Below, in pieces: positions 33,424-43,067 of a DNA stretch of 64,000 nucleotides. The translations under genes were made by a program, and so were the position numbers. Position 1 is the stretch's first letter. Every line of letters begins with the position of its first letter. Source of the DNA: JAJRPT01 sp965661945 (GTDB taxonomy: Bacteria > Bacteroidota > Ignavibacteria > Kapaibacteriales > UBA2268); contig CBFIFP010000003.1 of assembly GCA_965661945.1 (NCBI GenBank), forward strand, positions 62,001 through 126,000, written 5' to 3'. The notes under the pieces were generated by a model. That model saw only the letters and a program-made list of their open reading frames with translations. It did no database searches and had not been told where the DNA came from.

Positions 33424-34319
33424 TATAAAACTATCACTAAAATTAACAAAATAAAAGGCGAAACAGCAATTAAACTATCAACTCTATCTAAAACTCCACC
33501 ATGTCCAGGAATTAAACTCGAACTATCTTTAACTCCAACATCTCTTTTAATCAAGGACTCTACCAAATCTCCTATCTGACCAATCGTACCGCAAATAAAT
33601 GCAATAATAATATATATGTATGATTTTGCAAATTCATCAAAATAATAAAATGCTAATCCAACTAGAATTGCACCAACAAAGCCACCAATTGCTCCTTCAA
33701 TAGACTTATTTGGGCTTACTAATTCAGCTAATTTCCTTTTACCAAACTTTCTACCCACAAAGAAAGCAAAAGAATCGCACACCCAAATACTTACAAAAAT
33801 ACTAAAAAGAATTTTAGCACCAAAAAAAGATTTTATTTCTTGTAAATTATCACCATCACTAATCTTTAATAATTCTATAAAGTTATAGTCTGGATGTAAA
33901 TAAATCAGCAAAGAATCAATTTCTCTTATAAAATAAAACATTACCATTGAAAGCGTTATGTAAAAAAAACCATACATCCTCCCTGATATGCGAGTTAATC
34001 CCCATTTTGTATTACCTTTTAAATCAAAAAATGAATAAAAAATAGGTAAAATTGGCAATACAAATAGTAAATATATTAAAGCGCTATTGTTGAATAAATA
34101 GTATGCCGATGCGAATAAAATTTGAGAACTAAAAATATATAAAAATCTGTAAAATAGAGTTTCAGTTTTGAACCGCAACATGTTAAAATATTCATCAATC
34201 GCAAATGCGTTTGCTAAAAATAATAATGTGTAAAAAAACCAGCCACCAAACCAAATCGCTCCAATTACTAAAGGTACACCGATTATAGCCACTAAAATTC
34301 TTTTACTAAGTTCGCTCAT
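33423..34319 (-). CDS. cdsA: Phosphatidate cytidylyltransferase
   Basis: The 298-residue integral membrane protein has eight or so helices and the CdsA signature at its end: SPNKSIEGAIGGFVGA followed by GTIGQIGDLVESLIKRDVGVKDSSSLIPGHGGVLDRVDSL. It makes CDP-diacylglycerol from CTP and phosphatidic acid, feeding phosphatidylethanolamine, phosphatidylglycerol and cardiolipin. It is the first gene of a three-gene unit on the minus strand, with overlapping ends to the DUF2142 protein and then the lipoprotein. Confidence 0.95.
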   Translation of the reverse strand: MSELSKRILVAIIGVPLVIGAIWFGGWFFYTLLFLANAFAIDEYFNMLRFKTETLFYRFLYIFSSQILFASAYYLFNNSALIYLLFVLPILPIFYSFFDLKGNTKWGLTRISGRMYGFFYITLSMVMFYFIREIDSLLIYLHPDYNFIELLKISDGDNLQEIKSFFGAKILFSIFVSIWVCDSFAFFVGRKFGKRKLAELVSPNKSIEGAIGGFVGAILVGLAFYYFDEFAKSYIYIIIAFICGTIGQIGDLVESLIKRDVGVKDSSSLIPGHGGVLDRVDSLIAVSPFILLILVIVL

Positions 34320-34343
34320 TTTAAAATTATTTTTTTAAATTTT

Positions 34344-34373
34344 TTGTTTTTAAAAAGCATATTAATAATTTTG
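34344..34373 (+). promoter_or_regulatory. Promoter for the crotonase-family gene
   Basis: TTG (34344-34346) and TAATTTTG (34366-34373) are 19 bases apart, a full match to the Bacteroidota consensus, 52 bases before the ATG at 34426. Confidence 0.6.
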
Positions 34374-34425
34374 AATTAAAATAAAAAATAAAATTTAATA
34401 ATGTTTATAAATTAAAGGTTCTTTT

Positions 34426-35190
34426 ATGACTGAAAATGGATATGTAAAAGTAGAGATTAATAACTCAATTGCAACTGTTGAATTTTTTCATTCACAAAGT
34501 AATTCACTTCCTTCAAATATACTAGCTGAATTAGCAAATACAATTACTGAGGTTTCTAATAACTCGAATGTAAAAGTTATAAAGTTGGAGTCTGCTGGCA
34601 ATAGGGCATTTTGCGCTGGCGCATCTTTTGATGAACTAATTTCTATTCAAGACTTTACTTCTGGGAAAAAGTTTTTTATGGGATTTGCTAACGTTATTAA
34701 TGCAATGCGTAAGTCATCTAAAATAACAATAGTTAGTGTACAGGGTAAAGCAGTTGGTGGGGGAGTAGGTCTTATCTCAGCGGCAGATTATTGTTTGGCT
34801 ACCAAAGACTCCGCTGTTAAACTTAGCGAACTTGCCTTAGGAATAGGACCATTTGTTGTAGGTCCAGCAGTGGAACGTAAGATAGGTAAATCTGCGTTTG
34901 CACAAATGTCTATTGATTATGATTGGTATTCGGCTGAATGGGCTTTTTCAAAAGGATTATATAATCATATTTATGATGATTTTGAGAAAATGAAAGATTC
35001 AGTGAATAATCTAGCAATAAAACTTTCTAATTCAAGCCCTGAGGCAATGGCTGAGCTTAAAAAAGTTATTTGGGAAGGAACAGAAAACTGGGACGAGCTC
35101 CTATCTCAAAGAGCTGAAATAAGTGGAAGATTAGTTTTATCAGATTTTACCAAAAATTATATTGAAGAGTTTAAGAAAAAGCAAAAATAA
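34426..35190 (+). CDS. Enoyl-CoA hydratase/isomerase family protein
   Basis: The 254-residue protein has the crotonase fold: FCAGASFDELISI (CoA and oxyanion-hole region), VQGKAVGGGVGLISAADYCLATKDSAVKLSELALGIGPFVVGPAVERKIG. The first catalytic Glu of enoyl-CoA hydratases, normally GGGCEL, is Gly here (GGGVGL), while the second Glu (SELALGI) is present. That points to an isomerase, a hydratase acting with one acid, or a hydrolase, and not a typical two-Glu hydratase. Substrate unknown; the paaBC genes are far away, so no link to phenylacetate can be claimed. It converges on the next large gene. Confidence 0.85.
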   Translation: MTENGYVKVEINNSIATVEFFHSQSNSLPSNILAELANTITEVSNNSNVKVIKLESAGNRAFCAGASFDELISIQDFTSGKKFFMGFANVINAMRKSSKITIVSVQGKAVGGGVGLISAADYCLATKDSAVKLSELALGIGPFVVGPAVERKIGKSAFAQMSIDYDWYSAEWAFSKGLYNHIYDDFEKMKDSVNNLAIKLSNSSPEAMAELKKVIWEGTENWDELLSQRAEISGRLVLSDFTKNYIEEFKKKQK

Positions 35191-35352
35191 GATTAGAAAA
35201 AAAATAAGATTAGGTTACTTTATAAAATCTATTGATTTTTTTTTGTAAAGAAAATTATAACCAATTAATTAAAATATTTCGGATGATTAAGTTTATTTTA
35301 ATTTTAAGATATTTTCTTTTTTTCATTAACGTTGATTAACTTTAAATACCAC

Positions 35353-35405
35353 TGATGGAGGCGATTATTAAACCCACTACAATTTAATATCGCCCTTGCC
35401 CATCA
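35353..35405. other. Long imperfect hairpin, possible mobile or RNA element
   Basis: TGATGG (35353-35358) pairs with CCATCA (35400-35405); GGCGAT (35360-35365) with ATCGCC (35389-35394); and ATTAAA (35367-35372) with TTTAAT (35383-35388), around a 10-base loop with one bulged base and one small internal loop. The stretch is markedly more GC-rich than the flanks and lies between convergent genes. No T-run follows, so it is not a plain terminator. Confidence 0.7.
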
Positions 35406-35424
35406 ATGACATTATGGAGGAGTA

Positions 35425-38400
35425 TCATTCTATCTTAATAAATTTTTGCGTGTTGATACTTCCGCTTCCAAGTATATTTAGTATGTATGAACCAGTGGGT
35501 AACTGGTTGATATCAATTTTTATTGTTGATTGACCTGTAACGGCTACTTCTTTCGAAATTACTATGTTACCCGTCATATCAATCACATCAAGATTATACA
35601 AGCCCTCACCTGAGATGTTTAAGTATATTATCTCACTTGCCGGGTTTGGATACATTGATATTCTAGTATAATTATCGTCAACACTTGAAGAAACTTTAGT
35701 GGCTTCAAGATTAAAAATTGCATCTTTTTGGTATTTTAAATTATTTCCTAAATCTTTGCTTGAAACAAGTTCAAAGATTTGTTCGATTTCTACTTGCCTA
35801 ACTGATTTATTTTCATAATCATAAAATTCTAATCTTAGTACTTCGTTTTCTTTTGCTCCGTCTTTGTCGAAAGTTATAGGATTATCGCCCCAAACTGTGA
35901 TGGAGTTATAAAGTGAGTTGATTTTTCCGTGTCCTACTAATCTATCGTAAGAGTCAAATACACCTATTTCGCCATTCCAATTTTCTAGATTATTAAAGAC
36001 AATAACTGCAGAACTTCCTGTTTTACTAATTTCAGATTGATAGTATTTTTCTTCTTCTTCCTCTTCAGAAAATATACCTGGGTTTGCAGGTGCAGGTGGA
36101 GGAGGATTATTTGTGTAAGAGAAAGTTTGTGCATTCTGACTTACAGCTACTTGATAGCCTTCACCTGGTCGCATAGTTCCGATTTGGTTAATTCCAAATG
36201 CGGGGTAATAAATCTCACCATCAGAGTTTTTTACAAGGATTACATTATTTAATCCAGTGAAAACATCAGCAATATTGCGAACATCATTTGGCAGGTAAGA
36301 GATTATATACCAAAAGTTTGCATTGAAAGTATAGTTGTAGTTTGCAGGTAAAATTGTATTTCCAACAATGCTTAACGTAGCGTCATTGTGAGAGTAAATT
36401 TGATAACCATCTTCTACTGCCCAATTTCCAATTTGATTTATGCTTTGTTCTGGGTAATAGATTTGCCCAAGGTCATTTTTAATATATTCAATATCATCTT
36501 TAACATCTTTTAGAACATCAGACATAAGAGGATTTGCAGGAATTAAATTTGATGATATTAATTGCCAAGTTCCACCTTCTAAGTTTATATTGAAAGGACG
36601 TTGAGTTTCAAATGATGATAAAACAGAAATACCATTTTCTGTGAAGAATGAATTTCCTGAAGAGTAAGTTACAGTTACATCAAATTGATTTCCAGTAGAT
36701 TCGTCCCAAACTCTAATGTTATATGTTTCGTTTTCTGCAAAACCATCTTTTCTTGAAGTAAGGGAGTTATTGCCCCATGCAGTAATAGCAAGGTCATCAC
36801 CAGTCCAAGTGTTGTAGCCACCACATTTCACAACTCCATTATCCATATAGAAGATACCGATAACATCGCCAACTTCAATATTAACATTTCCTACTTTTGG
36901 ATTAATGTTATTCGGCACAATAATATGCGAAGTTTTGCCTGTGCCCATTGTAAAATCCCAGTCATCAGGTAAAATATAAACGCCTCCATCAATATTGAAA
37001 TTAGCACCGGATACATCTGTAATATCTTCAATTTTTGTATCAGTTATTCTTACTAAATACTTATCGCCATTAATATTTGGAGTAATCCAAACAAAATATT
37101 TATCTGATGCTTTTGTTGCAGAAGTAATTTCATTCCAACTGCTTCCATTGTCGGCAGAATACTCAAGCATAACAGAATCGATATTTGCAGATGCCCAAGT
37201 AATTGTATGTGAAGTATTTGCAGCGAGTGTTTCTCCTCCATTTGGGTAAGTAACTTCTACTCCTTCGTTCATAATCTCGAATGTGCTTGAAGTAATATCA
37301 TATAACGTTGGCACTTCGATGCTGGTTACTTTTAATTTATTTTGAGTTCCCGGCATTTCAGGAACGTCCCATAAATACTCGCCAGTAGTTCCATTTGTGT
37401 GTGCAATTACGGTGTACCAAGTAGCACCATTATCAGTTGAATGTTCGATTTTAATATTTTGAATTTCAAACTTATCGAAAGTGATAAGTTTTTGAGTTCC
37501 GAATAAGATTTTATCACCTGCAACAGGAGAAGTAATCTTTATTCCATTGATATTAAATGTGTTATCACTCATATCGATAAAATTAGTTTTTGTTGGGTCG
37601 AGAACTCTAATTTTAAATTCATCGCCAGTCATTGCGGGAATATTCCAATTGTAAAATCCAGATACAGCAGGATAATTTTTAACTATTTCAACCCAAGTTG
37701 AGCCATTATTTTTAGAATAATAAATATTAATATTATTCATACCAACTGACTTCCAAGTTATTTGTTCTGTTGTGCTTAGTAGATATGTTTCGCCTCCATT
37801 TGGTGAAGTTAAATCCAATCCATTAATTACAAAAGAAGCATCTGTAATGTCATCTATTCCAGGTTTATCGCTGTCAGTTACTTTCAGCCAAGATTTTGCT
37901 CCAGGCGTAGTGCCAATTGTCCAGTAATAAGAAGAATTTGCGTCAACCCCTATTGCGATTTCTTGCCAAGTTTGACCATTATCATTTGAGATATGAATAT
38001 CTACAAACTGAGCATCATCGGCTTCCCAAGTTATTTCACGAGTTTCACCTTGATTCCAAATTTCATTTCCATTTGGCGATAAAATTGTAATCACATCATC
38101 AGAAATTCCAAACTCACCAGATTCTGCAAAAATTAAATTATTTGTAGCGTCTTCAATTCTTATTTTCACTTGGTTAGATTCTAGCAATGGTGCAGTCCAA
38201 GTGAAAGAACCCTCTGAGGCAATTACATTTTCAGCAATTAAGTTAAATCCGACACCATTTGTGTTGTAATATATATCCACATATTCAATTAAATTTGAAG
38301 ACCAATCAATTATTACATCTTCACCAGAGCGATAAAATAAATCTGATTCAGGTGCATTAATTGTAATGTCTGCTTTTTGAACAGTTATGTTAATAGTGTG

Positions 38401-40689
38401 GAATTGAGTTTCGTCATTCGCATTTTCAATTTTTAGTTGAATATTAGCATTAATATTCGGCGTAGTCCATTGATTTATCTGCCCTTGCTCTGCATTGATA
38501 TTACTTGCAATGTTTTGCCAAGTTGTACCATTGTTTTGAGAATAACTCAAAGATACTTCATCAAATCCCACAGCTTCCCATGTAATCATATACTCTGTAT
38601 TTGCTTTGATTGTAGTGTTTGCTAATGGTGTTAATATTCGCAAGGTAGATAGTGAGAAAGTATTTGATATTTTTACTATTTGTCCTGTGTCGTCAGTTAG
38701 ACGGATTTTGTAGTTTTCGCCTGCTTGGTTTGGTGTAGTCCATAGATATGAACCATTGGTAGCATTAACAGAGTTTTGTATTACCGACCAATTTGTTCCA
38801 CCATTTGATGAATACTCAATTTTTATGTTCTCAATCCTATCATCTGCCTGCCATTGAATACTAACTTTGCTACCAGCCACAAAAGAACTACCACCGAGTG
38901 GGCTAAGTATAGTTAAATCATAACCATTAATAGTAAATGACTGATTGGATAATGAAAATAAAGTGTTGTCTTCTTCGCTCATAACTCTAATTTGTGCTTG
39001 ACCGGGTTTATAAGGCACAAGCCAAGAGTAAGAGCCAATTGAGGCATTGTAATTTGTAGCAATTTCAGCCCAAGAAACTCCACCATTTGTTGTATAGTCA
39101 ATGCGTATTTTACTGACATTTTGATACTGCCATTCTATATTTACCAAATCACCTGCATCATAGGAACCACCTGATGGATTAGTTAAAACAAGGTTAGCCC
39201 CTATTATAGTAAATTGTTCTGATATAATAAATTGAGATGCGTCATCGCTGTTTTCGATTTTGATTTTTGCTTGATTAGTTGGAGTATTTCCTATCGCCCA
39301 AGTGTATTGCCCAGAATTTGCTTGAATATCATCATCAATCAAACTCCAAGAAATTCCTCCGTTGCTTGAAAAATAAATATCAACATTATCAACATTATTG
39401 CTTGTCCAAGTAATATTATGATTTGAATTTATATTTAATTCATTATTTAAACTTGGAGAAGTAATTGATAAACTGAAATTAGTAATTCTTAATTTACCGC
39501 TTTCACTGACAAGATTAGAGTTATCATTGTCAGATATTCTTATAAAAACTTCATCTGAAGTTGGTGTTGTAACCGTCCAATTATATACACCTAAATCGGC
39601 ATCAATAATAGCTAACTGCCCCCAAGAATTTTTATTATCCCTTGAAATTTCTATTTTTACATCATCAATTCCAGTAGCAGACCATTGGATTGAAACTTGT
39701 TCGTTTAAGTGCCAAGTTTCGCTTCCAAGTGGGTAATTTAAGGTAACTGATTGATTCTGTCCTGAACTTACAGTTGATAAAATTGTTCCATTATCTCCAA
39801 TTGCAATCCCAACTGCATTATTTTTGAATGCAACAGAATTTAGATTTTCATTGTCATTGTTACTTTGCTCAACCCAAGTAAGCCCAGCATCATTGCTTCT
39901 TAAGATTAGACCCCCATCTCCTACAATAAAGCCAATATTTGAATTTGGTGTGAAGTGAATTTTATTCAAATTTATGTTAGTATTAGATGTTATAATTTGC
40001 CAGCCAATACCATTATTAGTTGAGCGAAGAATCCTTCCGTTATCTCCAACTGCAATAAAAATATTATTTGCACCAGTATATACTACAGAATTAAGATTTT
40101 CGGTAACCCCTGAAAAAGTGCGAGAAGTCCAGTCAAGCCCAGAGTTAGTTGAATTAAAAACCACTCCTCCATTACCAACAATTACTGCATTTTGAAAATT
40201 ATTGGAATGAACTGAATTTAACTTTGTATTGTTGAAATTATAAGAAATAGTATTCCAAGTGCTTCCACCACTTTCAGTACGTCTAAATGTACCGATATTT
40301 CCAACAACATAACCACTACTTGAACCACTAAAATGAATATCGTTTAAAGATTCATTATTACTATTATTGAATTGCACAGAAAAAGTATTTCCTTTGTCCA
40401 TTGTAACGTAAATACTTCCATCAGATGTAATTATATTTCCAGTATTACTAGCAACAAATTGTACTGCATTGATATTTTCTGTAATCAAATTGCTTGTTTT
40501 TTCTGTCCAAGTTTGTCCATTGTTTTCCGATAAATACATTATTCCGTTATCACCGACAATGTAAGCTAGATTTGATGTTCTTGACATGAATACATCATTA
40601 AAATGCTGGTTAGTCAGTACATTTTGTTTTTCCCAGGTAGCCAATGATATGCTTGTGAGTAAAACAATTAAAATACATAAAATTTTCAT
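35425..40689 (-). CDS. Very large T9SS-secreted protein with ten KNH-type Ig repeats
   Basis: The 1754-residue protein begins with a signal peptide (MKILCILIVLLTSISLA). Residues about 20-310 form Ycf48/BNR-like propeller blades (repeats of IAVGDNGTIL-type and LRSTNNGIGW). Ten tandem domains of about 92 residues follow (about 312-1230), each with LTSPNGGETY, ITWKSVGMDNI, YSTNNGSTW and a YxWxIPxxxGxxxKIRV strand; this is the Ser-Thr-rich KNH-like family. Residues 1230-1660 are a less regular beta region including an acidic EEEEEE run. The chain ends in a T9SS sorting domain MYPNPASEIIYLNISGEGLYN...GSYILNILG. It is probably a cell-surface or secreted adhesin or structural protein. The Ycf48-like part does not imply photosynthesis. 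Confidence 0.88.
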   Translation of the reverse strand: MKILCILIVLLTSISLATWEKQNVLTNQHFNDVFMSRTSNLAYIVGDNGIMYLSENNGQTWTEKTSNLITENINAVQFVASNTGNIITSDGSIYVTMDKGNTFSVQFNNSNNESLNDIHFSGSSSGYVVGNIGTFRRTESGGSTWNTISYNFNNTKLNSVHSNNFQNAVIVGNGGVVFNSTNSGLDWTSRTFSGVTENLNSVVYTGANNIFIAVGDNGRILRSTNNGIGWQIITSNTNINLNKIHFTPNSNIGFIVGDGGLILRSNDAGLTWVEQSNNDNENLNSVAFKNNAVGIAIGDNGTILSTVSSGQNQSVTLNYPLGSETWHLNEQVSIQWSATGIDDVKIEISRDNKNSWGQLAIIDADLGVYNWTVTTPTSDEVFIRISDNDNSNLVSESGKLRITNFSLSITSPSLNNELNINSNHNITWTSNNVDNVDIYFSSNGGISWSLIDDDIQANSGQYTWAIGNTPTNQAKIKIENSDDASQFIISEQFTIIGANLVLTNPSGGSYDAGDLVNIEWQYQNVSKIRIDYTTNGGVSWAEIATNYNASIGSYSWLVPYKPGQAQIRVMSEEDNTLFSLSNQSFTINGYDLTILSPLGGSSFVAGSKVSIQWQADDRIENIKIEYSSNGGTNWSVIQNSVNATNGSYLWTTPNQAGENYKIRLTDDTGQIVKISNTFSLSTLRILTPLANTTIKANTEYMITWEAVGFDEVSLSYSQNNGTTWQNIASNINAEQGQINQWTTPNINANIQLKIENANDETQFHTINITVQKADITINAPESDLFYRSGEDVIIDWSSNLIEYVDIYYNTNGVGFNLIAENVIASEGSFTWTAPLLESNQVKIRIEDATNNLIFAESGEFGISDDVITILSPNGNEIWNQGETREITWEADDAQFVDIHISNDNGQTWQEIAIGVDANSSYYWTIGTTPGAKSWLKVTDSDKPGIDDITDASFVINGLDLTSPNGGETYLLSTTEQITWKSVGMNNINIYYSKNNGSTWVEIVKNYPAVSGFYNWNIPAMTGDEFKIRVLDPTKTNFIDMSDNTFNINGIKITSPVAGDKILFGTQKLITFDKFEIQNIKIEHSTDNGATWYTVIAHTNGTTGEYLWDVPEMPGTQNKLKVTSIEVPTLYDITSSTFEIMNEGVEVTYPNGGETLAANTSHTITWASANIDSVMLEYSADNGSSWNEITSATKASDKYFVWITPNINGDKYLVRITDTKIEDITDVSGANFNIDGGVYILPDDWDFTMGTGKTSHIIVPNNINPKVGNVNIEVGDVIGIFYMDNGVVKCGGYNTWTGDDLAITAWGNNSLTSRKDGFAENETYNIRVWDESTGNQFDVTVTYSSGNSFFTENGISVLSSFETQRPFNINLEGGTWQLISSNLIPANPLMSDVLKDVKDDIEYIKNDLGQIYYPEQSINQIGNWAVEDGYQIYSHNDATLSIVGNTILPANYNYTFNANFWYIISYLPNDVRNIADVFTGLNNVILVKNSDGEIYYPAFGINQIGTMRPGEGYQVAVSQNAQTFSYTNNPPPPAPANPGIFSEEEEEEKYYQSEISKTGSSAVIVFNNLENWNGEIGVFDSYDRLVGHGKINSLYNSITVWGDNPITFDKDGAKENEVLRLEFYDYENKSVRQVEIEQIFELVSSKDLGNNLKYQKDAIFNLEATKVSSSVDDNYTRISMYPNPASEIIYLNISGEGLYNLDVIDMTGNIVISKEVAVTGQSTIKIDINQLPTGSYILNILGSGSINTQKFIKIE
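36985..39765 (-). repeat. Region coding for ten about 92-residue Ig-like repeats
   Basis: Ten consecutive protein repeats inside the large gene, in order and without gaps. They are similar but clearly diverged at the DNA level, so they are old duplications and not a recent expansion. Confidence 0.75.
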
Positions 40690-40778
40690 TTAAAAAATCC
40701 TTTTAATTTCTTTAATAATTATGCAATATTAAGTTTTACTATCAAAAATACTATATGCCGAGTGTAATAGTTTCTTAA

Positions 40779-41492
40779 TTATTGACATTTTCCTAATTTA
40801 TTATAAATAGAATCAGGATACTTCATCTTCAATTTTTCAAAATATTTATAAGCATTTTCTTTCATATTCAATACGCAATAAATTTGCCCCAGACGGACAA
40901 AAGTTTTTTGCTTTATTTCGCTATTAGTGTCGTCAATAATCTCCAATTTTTTTAATATCTGAAGAGCTTGAGAGAACTCATTTTTTGCAATATGACACTC
41001 TGCTAAATAAAATTTAGTTTCATAAGTTAAAGTATCATCTTCTTTTAGTGTTTCACTCAAGGCACGTAGTTTTCTCTCGGCAGCCGAGTAATTTCCTAAA
41101 TCAAATTGCGAAAGAGCCTCATCGTAATCATTTATTATATTGATTGGCTCATTTATTGAAGTATTACTAAAATCAATAGTTTCGTTTATAACTTCTGATT
41201 CTGCTGTAAATAAATCAGATTTAGATGAATAATAATTATTTGAAGTATCATTTTTTAAATTACCTTCCGGATAATAAACATCAGAATAAGTATTAGAATA
41301 TTGCTCAGATGGCTCATATTCATCATCGAAATACTCATCTTCGTAGCTCTGACTTTCTACTTCTTGTCGATTTATATCTTCACTAACTTGTTCTTTTTTA
41401 GTAGGTTGTTCGGGTTCATATTTAAAATACCCTTTTCTAACCGGCGAACAAGAAATGGCTAATATTGTTAATAATAGAATTATTTTTTTCAT
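40779..41492 (-). CDS. TPR-containing lipoprotein
   Basis: From MKKIILLLTILAISC the protein is 237 residues with a lipobox (AISC, Cys about residue 15). After a Glu/Ser/Tyr-rich disordered region (about 30-130) there are TPR-like helices from YDEALSQFDLGNYSAAERKLRAL through YETKFYLAECHIAKNEFSQALQILKKLEII to AYKYFEKLKMKYPDS, the usual small C-terminal TPR block of envelope lipoproteins. An in-frame ATG at 41549 would add 19 residues before the signal and is rejected. It is 89 bases behind the large T9SS protein on the same strand but there is no evidence of a link. Confidence 0.8.
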   Translation of the reverse strand: MKKIILLLTILAISCSPVRKGYFKYEPEQPTKKEQVSEDINRQEVESQSYEDEYFDDEYEPSEQYSNTYSDVYYPEGNLKNDTSNNYYSSKSDLFTAESEVINETIDFSNTSINEPINIINDYDEALSQFDLGNYSAAERKLRALSETLKEDDTLTYETKFYLAECHIAKNEFSQALQILKKLEIIDDTNSEIKQKTFVRLGQIYCVLNMKENAYKYFEKLKMKYPDSIYNKLGKCQ

Positions 41493-41636
41493 AATGTATA
41501 TAATTACAAATACTTTGCCAAAAATTCGAAGTGATAATAAATGAATCAAAATATAATTTCTAAATAATAAGCTTTATAGTTATTAACATTATAAAATATA
41601 TAACCAAAAGTTAATATTCTCTTAATTTTTTATTCT

Positions 41637-41644
41637 TAGATTTG
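41637..41644 (+). promoter_or_regulatory. TAnnTTTG -7 box for the beta-propeller lipoprotein
   Basis: TAGATTTG followed by C, 78 bases before the ATG at 41723. No TTG at the usual distance. Confidence 0.35.
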
Positions 41645-41722
41645 CATAAAATATTATTAAAATTAAAATAAATTCTAACTATAATCGATTTACATTAAAA
41701 AATTATTTATACCGAGTAACTT

Positions 41723-42877
41723 ATGAAACAATCTCTTATCGTATTTCTATTAGTTCTAATAATTTCGTGTGGAAGTGAGAATAAACCTTCTGCCAAAGTT
41801 GATGATATTGCAAATGAAAATAAAGAAGAAAATGATTTAATTAAGTTAAAACCAGATATATTATCAAATTGGAATGAAGATGATAATATTGATTCGCCCG
41901 CTTTTTTTAAAGATAATACTAACTCATATATTGTAGCAACTGCAAAATCAACTCATCAGCTGGTTGTCTATGATGCTACAAATGGTAAAGAAGTTAAAAG
42001 GATAGGGACTTTAGGCAGTGAATTAGGACAATTTAGCAGACCAAACGGAATCTGGATATATGGGGATTTATGTTTTGTTGTTGAAAGAGATAACAAACGA
42101 GTTCAAGTTCTAAAACTACCTGACTTCGAGCCAATGATGACTATTGGCGATGACCGATTACAAAAACCTTATGGGTTAACTGTATTCAAAAAGGAAGGTA
42201 AATATAATATTTATATAACTGATAATTATGAATTTGAAGAAGATGTAATTCCTGCAGATTCTTTATTAGACAAAAGAGTTTTACATTATACTTTTGCATA
42301 TAGTAATAAAAATATTTTAGATTTGGAGTTTGTAAAATATATTGGAGCTAAAGAAGGAGAAGGAGTTCTGAAAGTAGTTGAATCTATTTGTGCTGACCCA
42401 ATTAATGATAATCTATTAATTGCTGAAGAGTTAGAGGGCAAAGGAAATACTTGTATAAAGGTTTTTGATTTAAATGGTAATTTTAAAAAGACAGTTGGTC
42501 TTAATTTATTTGAATCACAAGCTGAGGGCTTAGCTTTAATTAGATGTAGTAAAAATGGATACTGGGTATCAACAGACCAAAGTTATGATAAAAATATCTT
42601 CCATTTTTTTGATAGAACTTCGTTCGATTTAGTTGGGTCTTTCGAATCTGAAAATTTAAGCAATACAGATGGTATTTGGGTTACTCAAGAATCTTTTGAT
42701 ATTTACAGTCGAGGGGCTTTTGTTGCGGTAAATAATGATGGTGGAATTGGGGTTTGGAATTTGGGTCCACTATTATTTCAATTAGGTATAAGTTGTGATA
42801 ATTCAAATCCTGATGAAGCAGATGAGAATACTGCAAATGCTGTTAGGATTATAAATAAAATATTTTTACCTAAATAA
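41723..42877 (+). CDS. Phytase-like beta-propeller lipoprotein
   Basis: The 384-residue protein has a lipobox (IISC, Cys about residue 16), then a six-bladed propeller pattern with repeated ILDLxF, DLNGNFKK and strand-turn motifs. The segments IDSPAFFKDNTNSYIVATAKSTHQLVVYDATNGKEVKRIG, GVLKVVESICADPINDNLLIAEELEGKGNTCIKVFDL, and SQAEGLALIRCSKNGYWVSTDQ resemble beta-propeller phytases, in which these acidic residues bind Ca2+ and phosphate. It is probably an outer-membrane-anchored 3-phytase-like hydrolase. The active-site acidic set cannot be confirmed by eye, so a related NHL-type propeller remains possible. Confidence 0.7.
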   Translation: MKQSLIVFLLVLIISCGSENKPSAKVDDIANENKEENDLIKLKPDILSNWNEDDNIDSPAFFKDNTNSYIVATAKSTHQLVVYDATNGKEVKRIGTLGSELGQFSRPNGIWIYGDLCFVVERDNKRVQVLKLPDFEPMMTIGDDRLQKPYGLTVFKKEGKYNIYITDNYEFEEDVIPADSLLDKRVLHYTFAYSNKNILDLEFVKYIGAKEGEGVLKVVESICADPINDNLLIAEELEGKGNTCIKVFDLNGNFKKTVGLNLFESQAEGLALIRCSKNGYWVSTDQSYDKNIFHFFDRTSFDLVGSFESENLSNTDGIWVTQESFDIYSRGAFVAVNNDGGIGVWNLGPLLFQLGISCDNSNPDEADENTANAVRIINKIFLPK

Positions 42878-43032
42878 TTTATTTATAAACTCTTGTAAAC
42901 TAAGCTAAATTTTAAATTTTATCTAAAAAATATAACTCATTTCTCTGCAAAAAATATAGAGGTTTTCTCTATTCTTTTTAGGAGAATTTTAAATAAATAT
43001 TACATTTAAAAATTTAAACAAAATAATATTCG

Positions 43033-43040
43033 TAATTTTG
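43033..43040 (+). promoter_or_regulatory. TAnnTTTG -7 box for rlmN
   Basis: TAATTTTG 27 bases before the ATG at 43068. An in-frame TTG at 43038 falls inside the box and is therefore not a likely start. Confidence 0.4.
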
Positions 43041-43067
43041 TATTATAAATTATACAAATTATTGAAA

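Noticed and set aside
34426..35190. Link of the crotonase-fold gene with the paaB-paaC genes
   Set aside because: More than 12 kb apart with other promoters and unrelated genes between, and the first catalytic Glu is missing; no support for a shared pathway.
35283..35339. 18-codon hydrophobic frame upstream of the hairpin
   Set aside because: Chance frame in AT-rich DNA; no ribosome-binding sequence.
36037..40195. Several open frames antisense to the large KNH-repeat gene
   Set aside because: They mirror the repeat and the acidic run of the real gene, and have no independent start signals or family features.
39750..40640. Ycf48/BNR-like blades suggesting a photosystem assembly factor
   Set aside because: The protein has a secretion signal and T9SS end; such propellers are common in non-photosynthetic secreted proteins of this group.
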